Assembly (NCBI GenBank): GCA_033439265.1
Contig: JAVTVX010000027.1
Coordinates: 8,199,001 to 8,263,000, forward strand
Source: Dillenia suffruticosa
Lineage: Eukaryota > Streptophyta > Magnoliopsida > Dilleniales > Dilleniaceae
Direction of reading: 5' to 3'
Length of the DNA: 64,000 nt
Numbering within the stretch: the stretch's first letter is position 1; every line of letters begins with the position of its first letter. The notes below the pieces were generated by a model. It was not told the DNA's origin, searched no databases, and saw only the letters and a list, made by a program, of their open reading frames with translations. Below, one piece after another: positions 25,260 to 36,525 of this stretch. The position numbers were made by a program, and so were the translations under genes.

Positions 25260-26530
25260 TATATATAAAAAAAATAAATTAAACATTTTATAAATATTCA
25301 ACAAACATACAAAAAAATTTAACAATTTAAAATTAAATCAATTAATAAAACAATAAATACTATATTCATTGAAAATTTATATTACTAAAAAAAAATTATT
25401 ACAATATTATCTTATATTATAATAAACATTTAAACTAAATTAAAACCCTAAACTCACCTTATATTTATAATACTAATTTTAATAATGGAATGATAAAAAT
25501 AAATTAACAATTTCATAAAAATACTAATTTTAATAATTTTAATATTTAGAATTAAATTACTAAATATTAACTAAAATCATTTATTAAATAATTTTATAAT
25601 AAAATATTTAAATTATTAATAAAAAATGTTACATATTTTTAATATTTACTAATATTTTTATATTAAACTAAAAGTATTAATATATTATACCATTTACACG
25701 TTAATACATTTTAAATTTAAATATAATCGTTTAATTTAAAATATTTTAATGTAAATATTTTTAAACATCAACATTAATATTTAATCTAAGTTTTAAATTT
25801 ATTTAAAGAATTAAAATATGGTCACTTAAAAATATTAAATATAGTCATTTATTTTAAAATATTTAATTTATAATATTTTAAAATATTTTAAGAGTATTTT
25901 AAAAGTATTAATTTATAATATTTTAAAATATTTTAAAAGTATTTTAAAAGTATTTTCAAATATTTTTTTATTAATTTAATTTATAATTTATAAATATTTA
26001 ATTTATAATATTTTAAAAGTATTAATATAGTCCTTTATTTTAAAATATTTTAATTTAATTTATAATATTTTAATATAAATATAGTCATTTCAAATAATTT
26101 AAACTACAAATTTTATAATAATTAATAGTTTAATATAACTATTATTATTTTTTATTTAAAAATACCAATAAAAATACAATTACTACTAAATTATTGTATT
26201 AACTTACTACTAATTAAATTTTAATCTTCATTAAATTTAAATTTAATCTATCTCAAATTTTATCTTTACAATAATATTATTTATTAAATTAAATTTAATC
26301 TATAGACAATAAAATTTAAATTGAATCTCTATATTTAATCAACTAATTTCATATTAATTTAGATTAACTATATATTTAATATTTATTAAATTAATTAATC
26401 ACACTAAAATCTAATTAATAACGCCATTAATTAAAAATTAACAATAAATTTCATACAAATCTATTGAGTATAAACTATCAATTTCATTCACAAGTATACA
26501 TACTTATAAAATTATGCACCTAAAATAATT
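25260..26530. other. Very AT-rich non-coding arm of MULE 1
   Basis: About 1.3 kb of almost pure A/T sequence made of short repeated TTTTAAAATATTTTAAAAGT-type phrases between the transposase start and the right inverted repeat. No coding signal. It probably contains the transposase promoter. Confidence 0.6.
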
Positions 26531-26820
26531 TAAATTGAGATAAGAAAAATTTTATACCTTTGGATTTTTTGAAAAAAATATTGTATAATCTTGAATGTTT
26601 CAATAATTTAAGCAATTTTGACAGCTTTCTTTTCTCTTCTGAATGGTTAGATCTAGGGAAAATTGTAAGGGTTATGATAGATGGGTTAGGGTTCTTCGTC
26701 TGTAGGAGAGGAGAGGAGAGGAAGAGAGAGCGGAGAGTCGGAATACAAAAGGGGAGAGACAGAGGGGAGGGGGCATCGTCTTCAAACCCGGTATGCCACG
26801 TGTTGCGCTGTGATAGGCGG

Positions 26821-27131
26821 ACATGATTTCCGTGTCTTGAAGACACGGTAATGTTTTCCGCGTCTTGAAGACACGGAAAGCCACGTGCCGCATCGGCCAG
26901 GCTTTCCGCGGCCAGGCTTTCCGCGTTGTCAAGACGAGAAATGCTAGTATTCCACGTCTTGCAGACGTGGAACCCCATGCAGCCAACTAGCAGGTGACGC
27001 GTGGCTTTGTTGCGGGTTTAACCCGCGACAAATACGGTTGTGGATCTAATTCGCGACAAATTCGAGTTATTTGGAGAAATTTTTTTTCTCTCAGATTATT
27101 TTAATTTTTTTTTATATTATTTTAGTACATG
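26821..27131 (-). repeat. MULE 1 right terminal inverted repeat
   Basis: Inverted partner of 19187-19480. It keeps the TGCGGGTTTAACCCGCGACA palindrome and CCACGCGTCA-type blocks. It holds extra copies of a short GTCTTCAAGACACGGAAA-type motif, so it is slightly longer than the left arm. Confidence 0.85.
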
Positions 27132-27769
27132 CCTCTAAAAACACCTCCCCTAAGCCATTTCATGGTATAGCTAACCCCTACCATTACATGGCATTGGATT
27201 GGCGATCGGGAGCATAGATTTGAGCACTTGGTGAGTAATCCTCAGTAGCTAAAAATCTTTTCCGACTACAATGAATTTTGGAGTCGATTTGGTGTGATAT
27301 TGAATTGCACATCCATTGATGATCATACGTTTAAAGCGAAACTTGACCTCAATTTTTGCAAATGAGAGCATCTTTTCACTCATTTTAAGATGAAAAATAA
27401 ATTCGACAATAAATAGTTTTTTTATGATTCGAAAAGAAATTTACTAAAAAAGAATTCTATTACTGTGCTACATGGTGATGGAAGTTGCATTCTTTTAACA
27501 ATAGTTATTTATTTATTTATTTATTTTTTGTATAAAAAAAAGGTGAATAAAGAATATAAAAGGAATAAAAGGATGAGGCACACGCACCGACAAGGACACG
27601 TCAGCACATTTGGACAGAAGAAGTGCCACGGCACATGCCACGCCAGCTTATTGGTCCAACATCAGATTTAGAATAAGAGAGAGAAGAGAGAGAGATAAAG
27701 TGGCCGTGTGTTGGAGAGATGAGAAGAAGTCGACTCCGGCGGACTGCGAAGAAGCGACTGGCGACGAAC
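27132..27769. other. Intergenic sequence between MULE 1 and the next inverted-repeat element
   Basis: No recognisable gene. A short (TTTA)n run lies at 27506-27527. 27580-27720 is relatively GC-rich with ACGTCA and CACGCCA motifs and a GA-rich run, resembling a plant promoter/5' UTR fragment. Confidence 0.4.
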
Positions 27770-29690
27770 GGATTTTTTATTAAAAAAATATTTTTTTATT
27801 AAAATTATTCAATAATTTTTTCTTCCATTTTAAATTTTAGAGAAATAATCATGTTTTTATTAAATTGAGATCCTCTCAAGACTTTATTAATTTATTTAAT
27901 GAATTTTAAACAATTTAAAAAAATTAAAAAAACAAAAAGAAAAGCGCGACTGTGGATCTCGCTTTTGAAAGCGAGACACGATCTCGCTTTCTAGCAACTT
28001 TCATTGTTACCCGTGCATTGCAGCTCAAATTAAAATCATCAAAGCTGCCTTCAGACGTGTGAGACCACGTTTGACCCTCACATGTTCTGACCTCGCTTTG
28101 CTGGAGTCTTTTGGCTGTCCCTTAGCTGCGTATACAGATTTTTGGAAGTCCCGATTATAATTACCTCAAGTTGGGGAACAGAGACTTGACATTTCCCAAG
28201 GGCTACCTTGTACGTAGCCTTAGCTGCGTATGGTTTTCTTTTCGAATATGGTTACGGTAATAACTGATTTTAATTAAAGAAATCAATGATGAATTAATTT
28301 AATGTAATATGATATTAAATCTTTTAATTAAAATTATGAATTTAACTCGCGATTTATATATGAAACAGATTATATTGAGAGAATAATTTTTTAAATAGAC
28401 TATTATTATAAATATCGAATCAAATTAATCAGAATATAATTTTAAATATCGATGAGTATAATTAAAAAAAAAATTGATTAAAGAGACATAGGTGGTTTCT
28501 TTCGGATATGATTTTGCATATCACCAGCATATTCGATTTCCATTTCTGTTTACTCATGGTGTTGCTAATTCCCTGCTAGTCCCTGGAGGAGGATCGATAT
28601 GATAATGGAGTGGGGGGTTTCCCCCCTTTTATTTTGGGTGAGGACCAGAAAGAGGGGATGCTCTTGAAGTTAGGAGACATCCATCAACAGTTTGATGTTT
28701 AAATGCATTGGTTTTCAAGAGCGATTGTTATCGTCATTTGTTTTGGCAAATAACCGTCCAGACATCTAAGTGATTAAGACTAAACGTTGGTATTCATAAT
28801 ATTTTGTCGTTGAGGAAATCTTCATCCGTAGAAATTCATTTACTAAATCCCCATGTCCATTTGAAGATATTTCCCCGAAACATATGCCCCTACATTTTTT
28901 TTCCTGCAGTTTGTAAGAGCCCATCATCAGTCTTTTTTTTTTCTTTTTTTTTTTGAAGTTTAAGGCAAACCGCAGGAAAAAAAAACTGCAGAACCCATCA
29001 CCGATGAAACAAGGGTTTAAAGTTGTAAAACCCCACTCCACTCCAGACCACACCAAGTACCCAACAACAACCTAAAGTACAAGAATCAATTACCAAATGG
29101 TATTTGACTTTGTTTTGCATAAAATCGCCCAAACCAACAAGCATGAAACCCACCAAATCCACCGTGACACGGTAGGGAAAAGACACCCAAAATGGGTTTG
29201 TGAAATACACAGTGGCCAGCGATAGCACACATTAAACCTATTTCTCACAAACAAACCCACTTTGAATCAGCGAGAAAACAAATACCCAGAAGCTTAAATT
29301 GTTGGAACTTTCTATTTCTGGCTCAAATTCATGGAAACCCGCTATAAGTCAGTAAGAATAAGGATACCCAGAAACAGAAATGGGATAGAACAATGGCTGT
29401 CAATCACCGAAACAACAAAAGTAAGGGAAAATGGGAAAAGTAAATGTGAACGAAAAAGAGAGCAGAGAGGCAAAAGAGAGGTTGAGAGGAGAAAGTGAGA
29501 GACTCGCGGCCGAGGAAGAAAAGAATTGAGGGTTGGGTTTTTATGTTGAAAGCGAGATCCGCTTTAATTTTTTTTTTTAATTCGTTAATAAATTAATCAA
29601 CTTCATGAAGTCGCGATGCTTGAAAAAAAAAAAACATATTCGAATAATTTTAATAGAAAATAACATTATTTTTGTAAAAAAAAACCCGGC
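27770..29690. mobile_element. Putative non-autonomous inverted-repeat element (possible Pack-MULE)
   Basis: The segments near 27770-27980 and 29530-29690 are imperfect inverted repeats of each other: both contain a TTTTTTATTAAAA-type run, ATTAAAATTATTC, an ATTAATTTATT block and the GATCTCGCTTT motif, in matching order. The 1.5 kb between has no transposase signal. It does include an oddly gene-like, higher-GC stretch (28030-28240) and, at the right, a GA-rich stretch like a plant 5' UTR read on the - strand. No target duplication was found, so the type and exact ends are uncertain. Confidence 0.45.
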
Positions 29691-30127
29691 CGGAACAATC
29701 CGGTGAAGAGACAGAGATCAATCGACTTTAACCGACGGCGACGAAATCTGGACGAAGGCAGGCGATGCAATCGAACGGACAGTAGCGATGGAGTCGAATT
29801 GACGACGAAATCGAGCGACGAACAGCAGTGACTGAGGCGAATTAGATGAACACGATCGAACAGTGATGTAATCGATGGTGGGTCGAAGATGGAATCGACG
29901 ACCGACAACGGATGAGGTGAATCGAAGATTGTATTGGAGCGAACAATCGGTGGTCTGCGAAGGTGGGTGGGCGAATTGAGCTCTGAAGGTGGAGAAATCG
30001 AAGACTCGCGGCGGATGACGATGATTTCAGTGACAGGCGGCAAAGCTTGTGAGGTTTGGCGAGCCTCTGTTGGCTGAAGCATTCAGAATATTGTGCGGAG
30101 CGGTATTGAACCCCTAATCATTCTGTT
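29691..30127. other. Interval with (CGA)-like simple composition
   Basis: A GC-richer stretch with many GACGA/ATCGA repeats. It leaves a 138-codon frame open on the - strand, but composition alone explains that, and no conserved motif is present. Confidence 0.4.
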
Positions 30128-30640
30128 TTGAGTTCTTTGGTTATTTGTTTTTGTAAATTGGATGAAGCAAGAATACATTTTGACGGGATTTTTGAGTTGA
30201 ATTCTTTGCCTTGTAAAGAGGCATGTCATTTGCTTATTCATACATTGTGTGTTCAAGGTAGGGCTTCAGAGGGTTTCGATTGCTTGGTTAAGGTCAATGA
30301 TGCTGGAATGGAAGTGGGTTTTGCGTGTATTAGTAAATTGATCGGTGTTTTGTGTTTCGGAGGGAATTTAGACGAAGCCCTCCAAGTATTCGACAAAATG
30401 GGTAGGAAGAGAGGAAGAGCATTGGAGGCTCACTTGTTGTGTAGAGATATAGAGCATGATGGTTTGTTTGTGGACAAAACTATGTTTTCTTCTTTAATTA
30501 ATGGGTATTGTAAAGATAAGAAGATGAAAATGGCAATGCAGGTTTTCTTGAGAATGTTGAAGACGGGTTGTGAACCAGGTGAATTGTGTGAGCAGATGGT
30601 GGAAAGTGGAGATGTTCCTGATAATGTTCCTCCCCCCCCC
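30128..30640 (+). pseudogene. Pentatricopeptide repeat (PPR) protein fragment
   Basis: An open stretch with PPR helices. Recognisable parts: LLIHTLCVQGRASEGFDCLV, KLIGVLCFGGNLDEALQVFD, AHLLCRDIEHDGLFVDK and MFSSLINGYCKDKKMKMAMQ followed by VFLRMLKTGCEPG. PPR proteins bind organellar RNA in plastids or mitochondria, one base per roughly 35-residue repeat. Here there is no ATG-led start or targeting peptide, the repeats between DKMGRKRG and RALEAHLLC are collapsed, and the frame runs out into a C/CT simple repeat at 30634-30665. It is therefore a broken piece of a larger gene. MULE 2 begins about 130 bases downstream. Confidence 0.75.
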
Positions 30641-30666
30641 CCCCCCCTCTCTCTCTCTCTCTCTCA
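30632..30666 (+). repeat. Poly-C / (CT)n tract
   Basis: About 15 C residues followed by about 10 CT units, directly at the point where PPR similarity ends. Confidence 0.9.
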
Positions 30667-30768
30667 CTCATATTCTAACAATATGTGCAGGCAAAAGTCA
30701 TCATCCAAATGTTTGACCACTATGTTGACATGGCTATACAACTCAATTCTAACGTTTTAACGTTGATT

Positions 30769-31122
30769 GGGATTTTGGTGTGATAATTCCATATCAAGTT
30801 TCTAAACTTTACTCTTAATTCATAAATTGGTTTCTAAATTTCAAAACGCAACGATTGAAGACCTAAACTTTAGAATCCGTAACAAGTTGGTCATTCTGTC
30901 AGTAATGATGTTTAGCTGGTCATTAATTGCTGAGATATCTCATTGTGACAGATGATTTGTTTGCCTTGTGGTAGTAAGTGTTGACGTGTCTTGCGATACG
31001 TTGGCACCTACCATTCCTAAATTTGCTACGTCAGCAAGTTTGCTGACGTGGCATGACACGTCAGCAAGGTTGTACGTCTTCTCCCCACGTGGAATTTATT
31101 TGGCGCCATTCTTCTCTCCGGT
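30769..31122 (+). repeat. MULE 2 left terminal inverted repeat with nested ACGT palindromes
   Basis: Inverted partner of 36183-36525. At 31028-31049 it holds a perfect palindrome ACGTCAGCAA-GT-TTGCTGACGT, which overlaps a second inverted pair TTGCTGACGTG/CACGTCAGCAA at 31040-31067. ACGT-core motifs are binding sites for plant bZIP factors. A CCCCACGTGG box lies at 31081-31090. Confidence 0.85.
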
Positions 31123-31412
31123 CTCTATGTATAAATGGGTTTATTTGTTAAACAAAAACATTTAAAAAAAAGAAAAACAGAAACAAAAAAAAGTGTTAAG
31201 ATGGAGAGAATAGAGGTTGAAGGAATGGTTTGAGAGAGATTGAGAATATTCGTGTAACATGCATAGAAAAGAGGGTTAGGGTTTGGGCAATATTTGGAGG
31301 GTTTAGTGTTCAAGGAACTTTGGGTTTCTGTTTTGGCAATATCCATTCGAAGGAAGGTTAGGGTTTGGGCTTGGTGTTCGTCTCTTTTATCTATCAGCAA
31401 AGTAGACATAGG

Positions 31413-31965
31413 ATGTCATCAAACACGGTATCTTCATCACTGAAGTGTAGATGTAATCTCGATATTATTTTGGTAACTTCATGGTCAGAACGGAATCCAT
31501 TACAGAGGTTCTATGGTTGCCCTAAGTTTTAGGTATGTTGAAATCTATTTTGGTGGTTAATTATTTTTTTGTGGTATGGTTCCCCTAAACTTAATTGTGG
31601 TGAATGTTATTGTTTTTGCAGGAAGGTAATGCTTGTGATTTTTTTGAATAGCATGACTCACCTTTCAGCCCTCAAGCAATTGAAGTCATTCACGGGTTGA
31701 AAAAAAAGTTGATGAGCTGAAAATTGTTCGCAACCATGTAGTAGCTGATTGGAGTTTAAGAATGCAGGATGCAAAAAACACTATCGAGAGGATGAAGGAT
31801 GTGAACAATTGTCTATTGCGCTATGTTGAAGAGGTTGAGGAGATGAATTTGAGAATGAAGGAAGAGATTTGGAGGTTGCGGGACAAGGAGAAGAAGGTTA
31901 AACCCATTTGGAAAGACTTCATATGCATGGGTGGAATATTGTCAACGGGAGTAGTCTGTTTTTAG
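31413..31965 (+). pseudogene. GRF-type zinc finger / coiled-coil / transmembrane gene inside MULE 2, broken
   Basis: Exon 1 starts at ATG 31413 and encodes a GRF zinc finger (PF06839 type): KCRCNLDIILVTSWSERNP then RFYGCPKF, with Cys-X-Cys and the GC pair. A GTATGT donor follows at about 31532 and a TTTTTGCAG acceptor ends at about 31621. Exon 2 encodes GNACDFFE, a long predicted coiled coil (IERMKDVNNCLLRYVEEVEE onward) and a hydrophobic end (GGILSTGVVCF), as in a large plant family of small GRF-finger membrane proteins of unknown role. It is broken by TAG at the exon junction, TAG after FFE, and a one-base length change in an A run near 31705. It is transcribed toward the middle of the element, convergent with the transposase. 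Confidence 0.75.
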
Positions 31966-32820
31966 CTGTGTTGTATAAAGTTGGATAGGTTATGGGTTTT
32001 AGGAGAAATTATGCTTTTTTTTTTTGTTTGATCAAGTTACTAATGCATAAGGTTGTGTTATATGTTGTGTTGCATAACATTTAACATCGTTGTAATGAGC
32101 ACCTTTCACTAATGTTAACAATATTCTTAGCATTTTGAATCTCAAAATCCCAGGTGTCATGTGAATGAGAAAAGGAAGATGCAGACGTTATAAGTTAATG
32201 AACATTTGATGAACATCAAGTACACATAAATTGATCATAAATTTATGGAAGACATGATAGGAAATGTATGGTCCTAATAACCCTGAAATGCAGCAAGGTG
32301 GCTATAAGAATATGATACTCAACAAAACTGCATTCTCGAAAGGCAACAAGACTAAAATGCAGCAAGTCAGTGTACTCTGTGATGACATCCTATCTAAAAC
32401 ATACTTTCATTCAAAACATCCACAAGAAGGTAAAGGCAACAAATCTCACTGGAATCCTTCCATCTGAAACATACTCAACCCATTGGAAAAAAAAAAGAAA
32501 ATTCATTTATCATAAAAACAAAGTTATACATTCTTCATGTCTAAAATAAAAACATCATTGCAAATTTATACTCAATCCAACACAAGTCTTCCTCAAGTTT
32601 AGAATATCAAAAATAGTTCTACATATATTTGTTCCAAATTAAACAAAAAAAAGTGAAAAGATTACAACATTCTATCATCTACTTCATTGTTTAAAAACTG
32701 TTGAGAAACTGTCTGCGATGTTTGTGTTCCATGCTGGCTTCTGAACTATTTGGTAGAAGGATAGGACCTTTGTGATGTACCTTGTGACCACATGGGCGGC
32801 CCTACATAGAAAAATTATAT
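31966..32820. other. Non-coding middle of MULE 2
   Basis: About 850 bases between the ends of the two convergent passenger and transposase genes. It is AT-rich and I see no conserved coding motif. Confidence 0.5.
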
Positions 32821-32824
32821 TAGT

Positions 32825-35389
32825 TCATCTAACTAGTACTACAAGAATAATATGGATCCAAATGTAATAATTTCCCTTGTAACATGATCTCTTATTGTGT
32901 CTTGATTGCTTGCAAATACTACACTTGATGACAGTTCCAACTCTAGAAAGTGAATGGGGATTTGATGGTGGGACACATCTGCTCTTTTCTCCTTTTTTTG
33001 AATGGTCTTTCGGCATTTCTTTTGTAGTTGGGAGGTAACAGAGTGGGGACTAGACATTTATCCCATACATTTGGTCCATTACAAGGATAAACAATAGGTG
33101 CATAGCACTCTGCATAGCGAGCTGAACTATAACAACCACATACGTATTTCTCTGGTTGTTCTCTACAAACAAGCATGCAACTAATTGTATGCGCACAAAG
33201 AATGCCACATAATGCCCATGCCCTACATCTACAGGTCCTATTGTCCAAATCAACAAAAAACTTATTGAAAAATGATATTACCTCATATATCCCACCACCC
33301 GCTAAGATTGGAAACCAATATCTACTGAGCCTTTTCTATTTTTCAAGTTTCTTTTGAATGGCAGGACAAATATCACCATGGAAGGATGATATTTTGCTCA
33401 TATTTTCAGAAAATTTTGACATCAACCCACATCTAATCACCTCTAACAAACTGACTATAGACATGTCTCTTGTGTTCAAAATTTTAGTATTGAATGATTC
33501 ACAAATATTGTTAATAAATAAGTTACACTTACTGTAATCAGAAAATGCAGACCGTGTCCAAATATGGGTAGGCTTCTTCATCAGCCAGACATATGCAACA
33601 TCATCTGATATCTGAATGTCTCTCATCACTCGAATGAACTCAGCCTCATATGTGGTCTTGGCAACAGCATAGAATATGTTCTTCAACTCCAAGTCTTTGA
33701 ACTTCTTATGTAGATTATTGTACAGATGTCGCGCACATATTCTATACTCAGAATGTGGAGACAATATAGAAATAGCATTGATTAATTCCTGCACAGAGAA
33801 ATGAACAACGCGAAACCAATGTCCACTGGGAGATAAAAAAGTCATACATTTCGAGATAATTGTTTACTTTCATACCTTCTGCTAGTCAGACATGAAAGTC
33901 TATCTCCTATCATCTCCAATGTCCCTAAGTAAGTGTTACAAGAACCACATCCAAGAATCTGTCTCCTTGAACTCTACAACTGCAAAAGCTAATGGAAAAA
34001 TGCTATCATTTAGGTCTTTTTCAATCGCAACTAACAACTGCCCTCCATAAGTAGATTTTAGAAAACATCCATTCAATCCAATAAATGGCCTACAAGCTGC
34101 CAAAAATCCCCTTTTACAAGCCTCCAGACAAATGTACAATCTTTTGAAGATTGGAGTTAGCGGATAATGGATGGATAGCGGATGCTCACTACCATAAGCT
34201 ACATAACTCTCTATTTTGCAAGTACTTCCCTTGTTTGTTCTCAAAATCTCTTAAAAATATTATCTTAACAAGAAAATTGTTCTTTAACATTTCCTTCTGC
34301 TAGTGCTTTAGCCAGATGTCTTGCCCTCCAAGTCTTCTTTCTTCCACAGCTAACTATAAATTTCTCTTTAACTTTTTGTTGAAAAGTACGTAATTTTATC
34401 TTTGGATCACTTTGGACACTCTTCATCCATTTCCTTGCAAGCTACTTAGCAGAAGCATGCTTATTATTCCAACTTCTATGACAACTATGTTCAGCCTTAC
34501 ACGTCGCTACAATTGCTGTTTTCTCATGACCTTGAAGTTTTTTTGCATATACCAACCAATCACAACTCTCAATACATCTAACTCTCACTCTATCCTTGTC
34601 GTTTTTTACAAATCTAATATTCCTTCCACTATAGACAGCATAATCTTTCAATATTTCTTTAAAAAAGTTTAGACTTTTAAAAATTTGCCCATTCTTGAAT
34701 TCAATAAATTTTGGTTTGTAATCTTGCTTGAACTCCTCATATCCATATTCATAATTTTTCCTGCCCTTAACCCCTTCATCCTCTCTTATCATGTATTCTG
34801 AGTCCTCCTCCTCCTCCTCATATGTCTCCTCTCAATCAGAGAAATTAACAGGTCTACAGTATTCCTTTTCTTTTGACTCTATAATGTCTTCTTCATTACC
34901 TGCATTGGGCATTTCACCCTCTAGAGGATTATCACTACACATTGCCCCCTCACTTTCTTCCCTACAACTCTCACTTTCGGAACTCTATTCAGAATCACTA
35001 CTCAACAAAATTTTAGTAGTAAAACCCTCACTGTCCCCAGTGTCTTCATCACTCTCATTAAATACTTCTGCATCATTTTCTAGTACACAAGCCTCATCAA
35101 TACTATATTTTACATAAAAATGAAATTCCTTATCCTTTTTCCTTTCATCCAAATAAGATAATAATACAAAATCAGATAATATTGTGCTCAAACCATCTCC
35201 AGGCAAACGTTTCCATGACCTTACATAATTTTTATAACCTAACTCCCCTACCATGTGCCTTAATTCAAATATTGACATTTTATCCCTATCACAATTATCA
35301 AAATATATTAAATCACTACCTTCATAACTATTTGATCCTACAATTTTACCACCATGATGGAATGCAGCTGTGAATTTAGTCGAATCCAT
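32825..35389 (-). pseudogene. MuDR-type transposase gene of MULE 2, broken
   Basis: Order on the - strand: a PB1-like N-terminal part (35389-34985: MDSTKFTAAFHHGGKIVG, LRHMVGELGY); an acidic linker; the Mutator DNA-binding domain (34792-34442: FFKEILKDYAVYSGRNIRFV, CIESCDWLVYA); the MULE core (34244-33936: RPFIGLNGCFLKSTYGGQLL then VVEFKETDSWMWFL); the rest of the core and C-terminal part (33845-33336: HSEYRICARHLYNNLHKKF, NNICESFNTKILNTRDMSIV); a SWIM finger (CRCRAWALCGILCAHTISCM, about 33240-33170); and one CCHC knuckle (CSICKQSRHNKRSC, about 32922-32875). The conserved first acidic residue in the usual GLDGCF motif is Asn here. Frame changes between these blocks and stops show it is inactive. 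Confidence 0.85.
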
Positions 35390-36182
35390 ATATGAAGAAG
35401 TAAAATAATTAGAAAATTCCTAAGATATTGCACACATAGCATTTAAACAAATTCGACATAACACAATTAATTTTTAACAAAGTCGACATTTAAACAAAAT
35501 CGATATTGCATACATACATAAAAACTCAGACAACACACTATAGATTCAATCACAGATTATAAACAAATCATAAAACAGATTTAGTCAACATTTAAATATT
35601 TTATTGATAATTTAAAAGAAACCTTAATTTCAAATCCTAAAATTTTTTTACAAATCCTAATTCTGAACGAATTCTAAAATATTTCGAAACTAAAGATTTT
35701 TTACTAATACAGACTTAATCACATTTTATTAACAAATTTAAATAAAACCCCAATTTTAAGAAACCCTAATTTTTCAAGTTTACTCTAATTTCACCGAAAC
35801 CCCTAATTGCATACCAAACACATGTTAATACTTTATATTACAGTAGTACTGAGTCAAATGTTAGATTATATACCTTCTTATAAGGACCCCATGTTGACAA
35901 ATAACTTTAACCCAGAACGATCGCGACCCAACATCTGGTACCACAAGCCTTAAAAAGCACATATCTTGTTCAGCACCCAAACCGGACTTTTGCTTTCCCT
36001 CGAAGACAGTAAAGAAATCCGTAAATTTCACTAATCCCTCTGTATGTCTTTCGAAATCTTCACTCTCTCTTTAGAAACCTAGTCAGACGCTTCCTTTCTG
36101 TCTCCATCTCCACTATATATGTCCCTTCGTATTCTCCTTCTTTTGTTTTTTTCTTTTTCTTATTAACTAAATTACATCAAGG

Positions 36183-36525
36183 CCGGAGGGAAGAATGGCG
36201 CCAAATAAATTCCACGTGGGGAGAAAATGTACAATCTTACTAACTTATCATGCCACGTTGACATGGCAAAATTTGTTGTGGTAGGTGCCGACGTGTCACA
36301 AGACGCGTCAGCACTTACTGCCACAAGGCAGACAAATCATCTGCCACAACGAGACACTCAGCACTTAACGGCTAGCTAGGCACCATTATTGACGTAAGGA
36401 TCAACTTGTTACGGATTCTAAAGTTTACATCCTCAACAGTTGTATTTTGAAGTTTATGGACTAATTTATGAATTGAGGGTAAAATTCAGAAATTTGGCAC
36501 GTAATTATCTCATTTCCAAAACCCC
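36183..36525 (-). repeat. MULE 2 right terminal inverted repeat
   Basis: Inverted partner of 30769-31122. The ACGT palindromes of the left arm are degraded here (CAACGTGGCATGATAAGTTAG-like in the reverse sense), while the CCCCACGTGG box is kept. Confidence 0.85.

Larger units (their letters stand above)
19187..27131 (-). mobile_element. Mutator-like element 1 (MULE 1) with transposase and PMD gene remnants
   Basis: A 7.9-kb element bounded by long terminal inverted repeats (left about 19187-19480, right about 26821-27131). The outermost bases read CATGTACYAAAATAA in both. Both coding units are on the - strand: a MuDR-type transposase (25252 to about 22706) and, downstream of it, a plant mobile domain gene (about 22510 to 20596). 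Both are broken. I could not find a clear 9-bp target duplication, so the exact ends are uncertain by a few bases. Confidence 0.85.
30769..36525 (-). mobile_element. Mutator-like element 2 (MULE 2) with transposase and GRF zinc-finger gene remnants
   Basis: A 5.8-kb element with terminal inverted repeats of about 350 bases (30769-31122 and 36183-36525). Shared blocks include CATAAATTGG/CATAAATTAG, CTTTAGAATCCGTAACAAGT, CAGATGATTTG and CCCCACGTGGAATTTATTTG. The transposase is on the - strand and a second gene on the + strand, diverging from the two ends toward the middle. The outermost bases read GGGRTTTTGG in both arms. A 9-bp target duplication was not evident. It is unrelated in sequence to MULE 1 beyond the shared transposase family. 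Confidence 0.85.

Noticed and set aside
29666..30082. 138-codon - strand ORF
   Set aside because: Explained by GACGA/ATCGA-rich simple composition that lacks stops; Arg/Ser/Pro-rich without a motif.
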